Shown here piece after piece: positions 1-5,468 of a stretch of 5,468 nucleotides of DNA; the stretch's first letter is position 1; every line of letters starts with the position of its first letter. Position numbers and translations under genes: made by a program. The notes beneath the pieces were generated by a model. The model was not told where the DNA came from and ran no database searches. It saw only the letters and a program-made list of their open reading frames with translations. Source of the DNA: an uncultured Halioglobus sp. Lineage in GTDB: Bacteria; Pseudomonadota; Gammaproteobacteria; Pseudomonadales; Halieaceae. The stretch is taken from the NCBI GenBank assembly GCA_905480565.1, contig CAJQQW010000425.1, positions 1-5,468 on the forward strand, in the 5' to 3' direction.

Positions 1-720
1 GGCGTGACGCTGCTGGTCGCACCTTTCATGGTGAACGACCAATGCATGAAAACCGAGTATCCCATTCTTCTGCTCGCGACCGTGATAGTGGGCCTTTTAA
101 TCATTGACTTCGAATTATCGCCCGGTGACGGCTGGCTGATGATTTTTATGTTGTTCTGCATCATGGGTTTCCTCCTGCGCAAACAATACAAGAATGGCAA
201 CCTGCGGGAAGAGGCCGAGGATGAGACGGAAACAGTCCTGACCCCGAAAAAAGCCTGGCTAAATTTTTCCCTGGGCCTGGCACTGCTGGTTACCAGTTCC
301 AAGGTTCTAGTGGCAGGCGCCGTGCTCGCCGCTGAGGCGCTGGGCGTCTCGGAACTCGTCATTGGCCTGACCATCGTCGCCATTGGCACCAGCCTGCCTG
401 AACTCGCCGCCACCATCGCCAGCTCAATGCGCGGCCATACCGAAATTGCGCTGGGCAACATCATCGGATCCAACCTGTTCAACCTGCTGGCAGTCATGGC
501 AATTCCGGGTATCGTGGCAACGCGCAGTCTTGATCCGTCGGTCATCACCCGGGATTACTTCACTATGACCTTGCTGACCCTGTTTTTGGGTATCGCGATC
601 TTTATCAGCCGCAGGCGACAGAAGTCCTCCCCCGGTCATTCATATTTAGGGCGCATACTGGGCACGCTGTTAGTCTCTTTCTATGCCCTGTATTATTACT
701 CCATACACGTCACCACGTAG
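1..720 (+). CDS. yrbG: Calcium/sodium antiporter, YrbG-type (5' partial)
   Basis: This is the C-terminal part of an inner-membrane cation exchanger of the Ca2+/cation antiporter superfamily (YrbG/CaxA-like, Na_Ca_ex domain). The frame is open to the first base, so the true start lies upstream. About 240 residues are visible; E. coli YrbG has about 325, so roughly 85 N-terminal residues, including the first alpha repeat, are missing. Visible parts are hydrophobic segments at about 58-115 and 130-180, an acidic loop (EEAEDETE, about 205-230) that would join the two halves, and the second alpha repeat at about 364-500 with the diagnostic GTSLPELAATI and GNIIGSNLFN motifs, which carry the ion-binding acidic and polar residues. 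Two further hydrophobic segments follow, and the gene ends at TAG 718-720. The GTG at 4 is only an internal codon. yrbG next to kdsD is the standard gene order. The family is clear; ion specificity is inferred from homology, and no role in LPS export is shown. Confidence 0.93.
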   Translation, partial: GVTLLVAPFMVNDQCMKTEYPILLLATVIVGLLIIDFELSPGDGWLMIFMLFCIMGFLLRKQYKNGNLREEAEDETETVLTPKKAWLNFSLGLALLVTSSKVLVAGAVLAAEALGVSELVIGLTIVAIGTSLPELAATIASSMRGHTEIALGNIIGSNLFNLLAVMAIPGIVATRSLDPSVITRDYFTMTLLTLFLGIAIFISRRRQKSSPGHSYLGRILGTLLVSFYALYYYSIHVTT

Positions 721-724
721 CGTT

Positions 725-728
725 GGAA
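725..728 (+). promoter_or_regulatory. Ribosome binding site of kdsD
   Basis: GGAA lies 6 bases before the ATG at 735. It supports that ATG over the in-frame TTG at 723, which overlaps this site and would add only four residues. Confidence 0.6.
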
Positions 729-734
729 CACTTT

Positions 735-1715
735 ATGTCGGAGCAGAGCTCCATTAACTACACAGATTCCGCCCGCCGCACGATTCGCCTCGAGGCGGCT
801 GCCGTGTCGCAACTCGAGGAACGAATCGGGCAAGACTTTGATCGCGCCTGTGAGTTACTGCTTGAGACGCGTGGGCGGATTATCGTCACTGGCATGGGAA
901 AATCCGGGCATATCGCGCGGAAAATAGCCGCCACACTGGCCAGCACAGGCTCGCCTGCGTTTTTTGTCCACCCCGGTGAGGCCAGTCATGGCGACATGGG
1001 CATGATCACCCCCGAGGATGCCGTCATCGCACTCTCCAACAGCGGCTCGGTTCCAGAGGTGATGACCCTGATGCCCCTCATGCAGCGTATGGGCATTCCG
1101 CTGATCAGCATGACTGGCAACCCCGCATCACCACTGGCGCAGGCTTCTGCGGTGCACCTGAATACCGGCGTAGAAACCGAGGCCTGCCCGCTTGACCTCG
1201 CGCCCACTTCCAGCACTACCACTGCACTGGTTATGGGCGATGCGCTGGCCATTGCCCTGTTGGAAGCCCGCGGCTTTACCGCTGACGATTTTGCCTTTTC
1301 GCACCCTGGCGGAACACTCGGCCGCAAGCTGCTGCTGAAGGTCGAGGATGTGATGAAGTCCGGAGATGATATCCCGGTTGTTTACGAACACGTGCTCCTG
1401 TCTGAAGCCCTGCTGGAAATCAGCACCAAGGGGATGGGCATGACAACGGTCGCTGACGCCCGTGGGAAGCTCATGGGCGTATTCACCGACGGCGACCTGC
1501 GTCGCGCTATCGATGCTCGTACCGATATCAACGCGACCGCGATCGGCAAGCTGGTGAGCAGCGCAGCAAAAAGCGTTAGACGAGATATGCTGGCCGCTGC
1601 CGCCATGCGTATCATGGAAGAAAACGAGATCAGCGCCCTCGTTGTTCTTGACGAAAATGAGGCAGCAACCGGCGTGGTGCACCTGAAGGACCTGCTGCAC
1701 GCGGGCATTGTCTGA
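735..1715 (+). CDS. kdsD: D-arabinose-5-phosphate isomerase KdsD
   Basis: This cytoplasmic enzyme interconverts D-ribulose 5-phosphate and D-arabinose 5-phosphate, the first committed step towards Kdo, the inner-core sugar of LPS. The ATG at 735 gives 326 residues (E. coli KdsD has 328). A SIS sugar-isomerase domain spans about residues 35-180, with the GMGKSGHIARK phosphate-binding motif and LSNSGSVPEV. K56, E108, E149 and H190 fall at a constant offset of three from the E. coli catalytic set K59, E111, E152 and H193, so the active site looks intact. FSHPGGTLGRK links to two CBS domains at about 203-260 (with FTDGDLRR) and 270-326 (ending VVHLKDLLHAGIV). The paralogue GutQ shares this architecture, but its position between yrbG and kdsC points to KdsD. 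The gene starts 14 bases after yrbG and is probably co-transcribed with kdsC. Confidence 0.97.
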   Translation: MSEQSSINYTDSARRTIRLEAAAVSQLEERIGQDFDRACELLLETRGRIIVTGMGKSGHIARKIAATLASTGSPAFFVHPGEASHGDMGMITPEDAVIALSNSGSVPEVMTLMPLMQRMGIPLISMTGNPASPLAQASAVHLNTGVETEACPLDLAPTSSTTTALVMGDALAIALLEARGFTADDFAFSHPGGTLGRKLLLKVEDVMKSGDDIPVVYEHVLLSEALLEISTKGMGMTTVADARGKLMGVFTDGDLRRAIDARTDINATAIGKLVSSAAKSVRRDMLAAAAMRIMEENEISALVVLDENEAATGVVHLKDLLHAGIV

Positions 1716-1731
1716 CGCGGTAGCAGATCGG

Positions 1732-2256
1732 ATGCCCTCTCCCGAAAGCCGCGCCGCAACCATTCAGCTGTTGGTAATGGATGTGGACGGCGTATTGACC
1801 GATGGACAGATTTATTACGGGGAAACGGGAGAAGAGCTCAAAGCCTTTGGCATTAAAGATGGCCTGGGGATAAAACTCTTACACAACGCAGGGGTCAAAC
1901 CCGCTATCATCACCGGCCGTCGCTCACAACGCGTCGAGAGACGGACGCACGAACTGGGTATTGAGACCGTTATTCAGGGGCGGGATGACAAGTTGCAGGC
2001 GTTGCAGGAAGTATGTGAAGCGCAGCACATTGATCTCGCGCAGTGCGCTTACATGGGCGACGACCTGCCGGACCCCGGCGCGCTGTGCGCAGCAGGACTC
2101 GGCATGGCGGTAGCCGATGCCAGTGCACCCGTGTGCGAAGCAGCAGACTGGACCAGCACCGCCGCGGGCGGTCGCGGCGCAGTTCGAGAGGCTTGCGAAT
2201 TTATTCTGGCGGCAAGAGGTGACTGGCCGTCGTTACTATCAGAGTTCAATTCATGA
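1732..2256 (+). CDS. kdsC: 3-deoxy-D-manno-octulosonate 8-phosphate phosphatase KdsC
   Basis: This HAD-superfamily (C0 type, capless, usually tetrameric) phosphatase removes phosphate from Kdo-8-phosphate to give free Kdo for CMP-Kdo synthesis. From the ATG at 1732 the product has 174 residues. The motifs are MDVDGVLTDG with nucleophile D17 and acid/base D19, ITGRRS with T61, K87 in the GRDDK segment, and YMGDDLPD with Mg2+-binding D110 and nearby D114. The C-terminal GGRGAVRE tail, typical of KdsC, is present. The start is uncertain. A TTG at 1708 in the same frame would give 182 residues and overlap kdsD by 8 bases. Neither start has a good Shine-Dalgarno sequence, and I chose the ATG for its codon. 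The 3' end overlaps lptA by ATGA (2253-2256), which implies translational coupling. In related genomes lptC normally follows kdsC; here it does not. Confidence 0.95.
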   Translation: MPSPESRAATIQLLVMDVDGVLTDGQIYYGETGEELKAFGIKDGLGIKLLHNAGVKPAIITGRRSQRVERRTHELGIETVIQGRDDKLQALQEVCEAQHIDLAQCAYMGDDLPDPGALCAAGLGMAVADASAPVCEAADWTSTAAGGRGAVREACEFILAARGDWPSLLSEFNS

Positions 2257-3029
2257 AGGCAGTGAACAAAAAGACACCATTGCACGTGCTGCAATACGGG
2301 CGACATCAGCGCATCGCATTAGGGTGTGCCGTGGCAACACTCCTGGCGCCGCTGCTTCTCATCACCCCGAGCGCGGTGGCACTGCCGGACGACAGGGAAC
2401 AGCCGATACACATCACAGCGGACAAGGCACTCCGCGATGAGGTAGAGGGGGTCACGGTCTACAGCGGCAGTGTTCACCTCGTACAGGGCAGCATGGAGCT
2501 CGATGCTGACAAGCTCACGATTTATCATACGACCGATACGGCCGATAAAATTATTGCCGAAGGCCAGCCTGCAAAAATGCGGCAACGGCCGGAGATCGAT
2601 AAGGCTATCGTCCATGCGCATGGGCGCATTATCACCTATTACAAAAGCGAGGATCGCGTGAACCTGCAAACGGAGGCACGCATCGAACAGGAAGGTGCCG
2701 TGGTTGAAGGTGATGCAATCGACTACTTCATTACCAAGCAGGTAATCACCGCAGAATCTGATAAGGCCAACCAGAATGAGCGTGTCGTGGTGGTTATCCC
2801 CCCCAGTGTGCAACCGGGCGCTGAAGATGACAGTGCGTCTGCGCCCACTGGCATCACAGAGTCAGAATCCACGTTAAATGTCGAGGCATCCGCCACGAAT
2901 GAGCTCGCAATAGAGGCTACAGCGAAAGCGCAGACAGCGCCCGGCGTTGCGGCGAATGCACCCGTCGTGAACGCAGCCGGCAATAACCAGCGGGAAGATA
3001 CAGCCAGTGGCTCAACTCAAGGCGAGTAA
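2253..3029 (+). CDS. lptA: LPS transport periplasmic protein LptA, with C-terminal extension
   Basis: LptA forms the periplasmic bridge that carries LPS from the inner-membrane LptBFG complex to LptD/LptE in the outer membrane. The product has 258 residues, against 185 in E. coli. Residues 1-20 are a long basic stretch, 21-39 a hydrophobic core, and AVA at 41-43 a likely signal-peptidase I site. The OstA/LptA beta-jellyroll domain spans about 48-186. It opens with [11 protein letters not shown], close to the DQPIHI segment of E. coli LptA, and includes [25 protein letters not shown], here residues 67-91, followed by EGQPAKM and [10 protein letters not shown]. Residues about 187-258 form an Ala/Ser/Thr/Glu-rich tail with about 11 acidic and 2 basic residues and no aromatics. 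The start overlaps the kdsC stop; AGAG at 2241-2244 is only a weak ribosome site. The last 23 bases overlap lptB. It is called LptA rather than LptC because of the cleavable signal and sequence match; LptC has an uncleaved N-terminal anchor. Confidence 0.93.
   Translation: MKAVNKKTPLHVLQYGRHQRIALGCAVATLLAPLLLITPSAVALPDDREQPIHITADKALRDEVEGVTVYSGSVHLVQGSMELDADKLTIYHTTDTADKIIAEGQPAKMRQRPEIDKAIVHAHGRIITYYKSEDRVNLQTEARIEQEGAVVEGDAIDYFITKQVITAESDKANQNERVVVVIPPSVQPGAEDDSASAPTGITESESTLNVEASATNELAIEATAKAQTAPGVAANAPVVNAAGNNQREDTASGSTQGE
2811..3026 (+). other. Region encoding the acidic low-complexity tail of LptA
   Basis: Codons about 187-258 of lptA encode a stretch rich in Ala, Thr, Ser, Asn and Glu, with no aromatic residues and almost no positive charge. 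It follows the last recognisable strand of the LptA fold (VVVVIPPSV) and is probably disordered. The ribosome site of lptB and its first codons lie inside its 3' end. Function unknown. Confidence 0.7.
2992..2997 (+). promoter_or_regulatory. Ribosome binding site of lptB, inside lptA
   Basis: GGGAAG lies 9 bases before the GTG at 3007. It is one of the better Shine-Dalgarno matches in the window and supports the GTG start, which gives exactly the E. coli LptB length. Confidence 0.55.
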
Positions 3030-3732
3030 TCTGGCAAAGAGCTACCGGGGTCGAGATGTTATCCACGATGTCTCGCTGGAGGTCGATAGTGGCCAGATCG
3101 TCGGCCTGCTGGGTCCCAATGGCGCGGGGAAAACGACTTGCTTCTACATGATCATCGGCATCATACCGGCCGACAAGGGCAGTATCACCGTGAACGGCGC
3201 CGATATCACTGGCCTGAACATGCACCAGCGCGCTCGTCGCGGCATTGGTTACCTGCCGCAGGAGGCGTCGATTTTTCGCAAGTTGACGGTGGGCGACAAC
3301 ATCCTCGCCATCCTGCAGACCCGGCGCGACCTCAACAAAAAGCAACGCCTCGACCGTCGGGATCAACTACTGGAAGAGTTTAATGTGCAGCATCTGCGCG
3401 ACAGCCTAGGCCAGGCCCTGTCGGGCGGGGAAAGGCGGCGTATTGAGATCGCCCGAGCGCTGGCCACCGAGCCTGACTTCATGATGCTCGACGAGCCTTT
3501 TGCCGGCGTCGACCCGATTTCCGTCAGCGACATCAAACAAATCATTCATCATCTGCGCGCGCGGGGCATCGGCATCCTGATCACAGACCACAATGTCCGC
3601 GATACTCTGGATATCTGTGAGAAAGCCTATATCGCCGGCGAGGGTAGAATCATCGCATCGGGCACCGCCCAGGACGTCCTCGATAATGAGCACGTGCGGC
3701 AAATTTACCTGGGTGACCAGTTCCAGATGTAA
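3007..3732 (+). CDS. lptB: LPS export ABC transporter ATP-binding protein LptB
   Basis: LptB is the cytoplasmic ATPase that, as a dimer bound to LptF and LptG, powers LPS extraction from the inner membrane. The GTG start gives 241 residues, identical in length to E. coli LptB, and no other plausible start precedes the Walker A motif. The nucleotide-binding elements are complete: Walker [10 protein letters not shown] with K42, Q-loop YLPQEASIF with Q85, signature LSGGERRR at 138-145, Walker B FMMLDEP with catalytic E163, D-loop AGVD, and switch H195 in ITDHNVRDT. The C-terminus YLGDQFQM also matches the family. The gene overlaps lptA by 23 bases, so translation is probably coupled. lptF and lptG, as in other gammaproteobacteria, would be elsewhere in the genome. 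Confidence 0.98.
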   Translation: MAQLKASNLAKSYRGRDVIHDVSLEVDSGQIVGLLGPNGAGKTTCFYMIIGIIPADKGSITVNGADITGLNMHQRARRGIGYLPQEASIFRKLTVGDNILAILQTRRDLNKKQRLDRRDQLLEEFNVQHLRDSLGQALSGGERRRIEIARALATEPDFMMLDEPFAGVDPISVSDIKQIIHHLRARGIGILITDHNVRDTLDICEKAYIAGEGRIIASGTAQDVLDNEHVRQIYLGDQFQM

Positions 3733-3740
3733 CCGCCGCA

Positions 3741-3758
3741 GAGGGCCGCAAAGCCCTC
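3741..3758 (+). other. GC-rich hairpin after lptB
   Basis: GAGGGC and GCCCTC form a perfect 6-bp stem around the loop CGCAAA, starting 8 bases after the lptB stop codon. No run of T follows, so it is not a classic intrinsic terminator. It could protect the 3' end of the operon mRNA, mark a processing point, or accompany Rho-dependent termination. Only the stem itself is seen; its role is inferred. Confidence 0.4.
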
Positions 3759-3849
3759 GGGCAATGCTCGCAATTGCATAGCGCCTCACAAATCCGGGCA
3801 CTATTCCCTTGGCTTACAGTTACACCTAGCAAAATTCACGCCACAATTG

Positions 3850-3879
3850 TTGCAAGCGCTAGCCAGCGGGGGCTACACT
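3850..3879 (+). promoter_or_regulatory. Weak sigma-70-like promoter candidate for rpoN
   Basis: TTGCAA (3850-3855) and TACACT (3874-3879) lie 18 bases apart, each matching its consensus at 4 of 6 positions. The site is about 64 bases before the rpoN ATG. Matches this weak occur by chance, so this is only a candidate. Confidence 0.22.
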
Positions 3880-3922
3880 TCACCGTCATACTGACTGCAC
3901 GACACTATTGCCAGCAGGAGAT

Positions 3923-3946
3923 ATGCGACAAGCGGGCTTTTCATGA
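3923..3946 (+). other. Possible 7-codon leader reading frame before rpoN
   Basis: ATG at 3923 opens a frame encoding MRQAGFS and stops at TGA 3944-3946, which overlaps the rpoN ATG (3943-3945) as ATGA. The strong AGGAG at 3916-3920 ends only 2 bases before this ATG, closer than is usual. If translated, it could pass ribosomes to rpoN by stop-start coupling. It could also be chance; the peptide resembles nothing I recognise. Confidence 0.25.
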
Positions 3947-5468
3947 AGCAATCACTACAGCTCAAAATGGGCCAGCAGCTGACGATGACGCCGCAGCTGC
4001 AGCAGGCTATTCGACTACTGCAGCTGTCCACGCTGGACCTACAACACGAGATACAGGAGGCACTGGACAGCAATCCTCTCCTGGATCTTTCAGAGGATGA
4101 CGGCAGCGATGCCGCCGCACAGCTCGACAGTGCGGAGCAGCCTGTCGACAGCGACGCGTTGGATGTGCCGCTACATACTCTGGAGCCGGATGGCACTGAC
4201 AATTCTGAGAAAGAGGGCCTCGAAGAGACCCCCGAATGGAGTCTGACTGAACAAACCGACGCCGGTACTCTACCCGAGGATCTGCCGGTGGACGCACAGT
4301 GGGACGACCTACTGCCTTCCGCCTCGGCCTCAGCACCTCCGCCAGATGAAGGCTTTGACGATGACGTGACAGGCCGCAATACACCCAGCGAATCACTCCG
4401 TGAAAAACTGCTGTGGCAACTCGGCCTGACTCGCCTTTCCGACACCGACAGGCTCATTGCCCTGGCAATTATCGATGATACGGACGCCAACGGACGTTTG
4501 CTGAGCAGCGTCGAGTCGATTCACGAGTCGCTATCACAAGACCTTGAAATTGAGGAAGACGAAGTGGTCGCCGTGCTGCATCGTCTGCAGCAATTCGAAC
4601 CCGCCGGCATGTGCGCCAGAGACTTACAGGAATGCCTGCAGATTCAACTGGATCAGCTGCCCCCAGATACCGTATGGCTGAAGCAAGCAAAGCTGGTCAT
4701 CAGCCGCTACCTGCCCCAGCTGAGCACCAGTGATTTTGCACAGATTCTGCGGCGCACCCGCCTCAAGGAACACGAGCTGAAAGCTGTCATGGCCCTCATC
4801 CAGTCACTCGACCCAAACCCGGGGCTCACCGCCGTGCCGGAAGAGGTTGAGTATGTCGTACCCGATGTTTTTGTCAGCAAGAATGGTGGCCGCTGGGTAG
4901 TCGAATTGAACGCCGATATTGCCCCAAAATTGCGTATCAACCGTGATTATGCGAGCCTCATTAAGCGTGCAGACAACAGCGCTGACAATACCTACTTACG
5001 CGATAACCTGCAGGAGGCACGTTGGTTTCTGAAGAGCCTCAACAGCCGTAACGAGACCCTGATGAAAGTTTCCAGCAAAATTGTAGAACACCAGCGCAAC
5101 TTTCTCGAATACGGCACCGAAGCTATGAAACCCCTGATTCTGCAAGACATCGCAGAGGCCGTGGATATGCATGAATCTACGGTGTCCCGGGCCACGACCA
5201 ATAAATACATGCATACACCTCGTGGTATTTTCGAACTAAAATATTTTTTCTCCAGCCATGTAGCAACAACGGCTGGCGGAGAGTGCTCCTCTACGGCAAT
5301 ACGGGCACTGATCAAAAAACTGGTGGCAGCGGAGAATCCCAAGCGCCCCCTGAGCGACAACAAGATCACCTTGCTCCTGCAGGAACAGGGCATTGAGGTT
5401 GCGAGACGCACCATTGCCAAGTACAGGGACACACTGTTCATCCCTCCGTCCAACGAGCGAAAAAGGTT
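3943..5468 (+). CDS. rpoN: RNA polymerase sigma-54 factor RpoN (3' partial)
   Basis: Sigma-54 directs RNA polymerase to -24/-12 promoters and needs AAA+ activators to open them; its regulons include nitrogen use, motility and envelope functions. The frame is open from ATG 3943 to the window end, giving 508 residues. It ends at SNERKR, where E. coli RpoN (477 residues) has SNQRKQLV, so only about two residues and the stop are missing. Region I (residues 1-49, Gln/Leu-rich, [20 protein letters not shown]) contacts activators. Region II (about 50-145) is a long acidic linker. Region III starts near 146 with the core-binding domain, followed by a helix-turn-helix near 400-420 (ESTVSRAT), [12 protein letters not shown], and the RpoN box [10 protein letters not shown] at 487-496. 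An in-frame TGA at 3892 with no ATG, GTG or TTG after it fixes the start. The gene normally follows lptB, and hpf and ptsN would be expected downstream. Confidence 0.98.
   Translation, partial: MKQSLQLKMGQQLTMTPQLQQAIRLLQLSTLDLQHEIQEALDSNPLLDLSEDDGSDAAAQLDSAEQPVDSDALDVPLHTLEPDGTDNSEKEGLEETPEWSLTEQTDAGTLPEDLPVDAQWDDLLPSASASAPPPDEGFDDDVTGRNTPSESLREKLLWQLGLTRLSDTDRLIALAIIDDTDANGRLLSSVESIHESLSQDLEIEEDEVVAVLHRLQQFEPAGMCARDLQECLQIQLDQLPPDTVWLKQAKLVISRYLPQLSTSDFAQILRRTRLKEHELKAVMALIQSLDPNPGLTAVPEEVEYVVPDVFVSKNGGRWVVELNADIAPKLRINRDYASLIKRADNSADNTYLRDNLQEARWFLKSLNSRNETLMKVSSKIVEHQRNFLEYGTEAMKPLILQDIAEAVDMHESTVSRATTNKYMHTPRGIFELKYFFSSHVATTAGGECSSTAIRALIKKLVAAENPKRPLSDNKITLLLQEQGIEVARRTIAKYRDTLFIPPSNERKR

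Larger units (their letters stand above)
3733..3942 (+). other. lptB-rpoN intergenic region
   Basis: This is the only substantial non-coding stretch in the window, at 210 bases. It holds a GC-rich hairpin at 3741-3758, a weaker inverted repeat (GCAAT at 3761-3765 and ATTGC at 3773-3777), a weak sigma-70-like promoter candidate at 3850-3879, and a strong AGGAG at 3916-3920 before a 7-codon reading frame. No sigma-54 (-24/-12) element was found on the + strand. The spacing contrasts with the overlapping genes upstream and suggests that rpoN may have its own transcription start. Confidence 0.6.

Noticed and set aside
725..755. Possible sigma-E promoter starting at GGAAC before kdsD
   Set aside because: GGAAC matches the start of a -35 element, but no good -10 follows at the right spacing and the bases are explained as the kdsD ribosome site.
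1128..1763. Minus-strand open frame of 211 codons opposite kdsD and the start of kdsC
   Set aside because: It lies opposite well-supported genes, and its translation shows no recognisable domain. It is a shadow frame in GC-rich coding DNA.
2117..2440. Plus-strand open frame spanning the kdsC-lptA junction, considered as an lptC remnant
   Set aside because: It is in a different frame from both genes. Its translation has no membrane anchor or LptC-like motif and is rich in Arg, Ala and Pro as expected for a shadow frame.
3809..3856. Possible sigma-54 promoter for rpoN autoregulation
   Set aside because: TTGGC at 3809-3813 and TTGCA at 3850-3854 exist, but neither has the partner GG or GC element at the required 10-base spacing.
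3994..4026. 9-base inverted repeat CAGCTGCAG / CTGCAGCTG with a 15-base loop
   Set aside because: It lies in the Gln/Leu-rich Region I of rpoN, where repeated CAG and CTG codons produce such matches without selection for a hairpin.
3873..4490. Minus-strand open frame of 205 codons, Ser-rich
   Set aside because: It is the complement of the rpoN start and its acidic linker. The serine-rich composition comes from reading that biased sequence backwards, and rpoN is certain on the other strand.
1..5468. Search for a novel system such as defence, mobile element, CRISPR or a biosynthetic cluster
   Set aside because: Coding capacity is filled by six well-known housekeeping genes in conserved order. 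No direct-repeat arrays, transposase, integrase, tRNA-like sequence or unknown large gene was seen.

Overview
This window is a conserved gammaproteobacterial chromosomal locus for building and exporting the Kdo/lipopolysaccharide part of the outer membrane, followed by the gene for sigma-54. All six genes lie on the + strand. In order they are a 5'-truncated yrbG-type calcium/sodium antiporter, kdsD (arabinose-5-phosphate isomerase), kdsC (Kdo-8-phosphate phosphatase), lptA (periplasmic LPS bridge protein), lptB (LPS export ATPase) and rpoN (sigma-54, cut by the right edge a few codons before its expected end). The same order is known from Escherichia coli and Pseudomonas, and the protein motifs match those families closely. 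The organism is therefore a Gram-negative, LPS-making gammaproteobacterium. A marine lineage is possible, but I cannot fix the genus from the sequence.

Positions 1-3732 are almost solid coding sequence. The yrbG-kdsD gap is 14 bases, kdsC begins 16 bases after kdsD (or overlaps it if a TTG start is used), kdsC and lptA overlap by an ATGA, and lptA and lptB overlap by 23 bases. This looks like one translationally coupled operon. KdsD and KdsC supply two of the steps towards free Kdo. LptA and LptB are parts of the machine that moves finished LPS from the inner membrane to the cell surface.

The main oddity is what is absent. In the usual arrangement lptC sits between kdsC and lptA; here those two genes overlap, so there is no room for it. 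The LptA product also has an unusually long basic N-terminus before its signal-peptide core and an acidic, low-complexity C-terminal tail of about 70 residues.

Positions 3733-3942 form the only real intergenic region (210 bases). It holds a GC-rich hairpin just after lptB, a weak sigma-70-like promoter candidate, and a strong AGGAG that is badly placed for rpoN but lies just before a 7-codon reading frame whose stop overlaps the rpoN start. RpoN has a long acidic Region II. I see no mobile element, CRISPR array, tRNA or rRNA, and no sign of a new defence or biosynthetic system.
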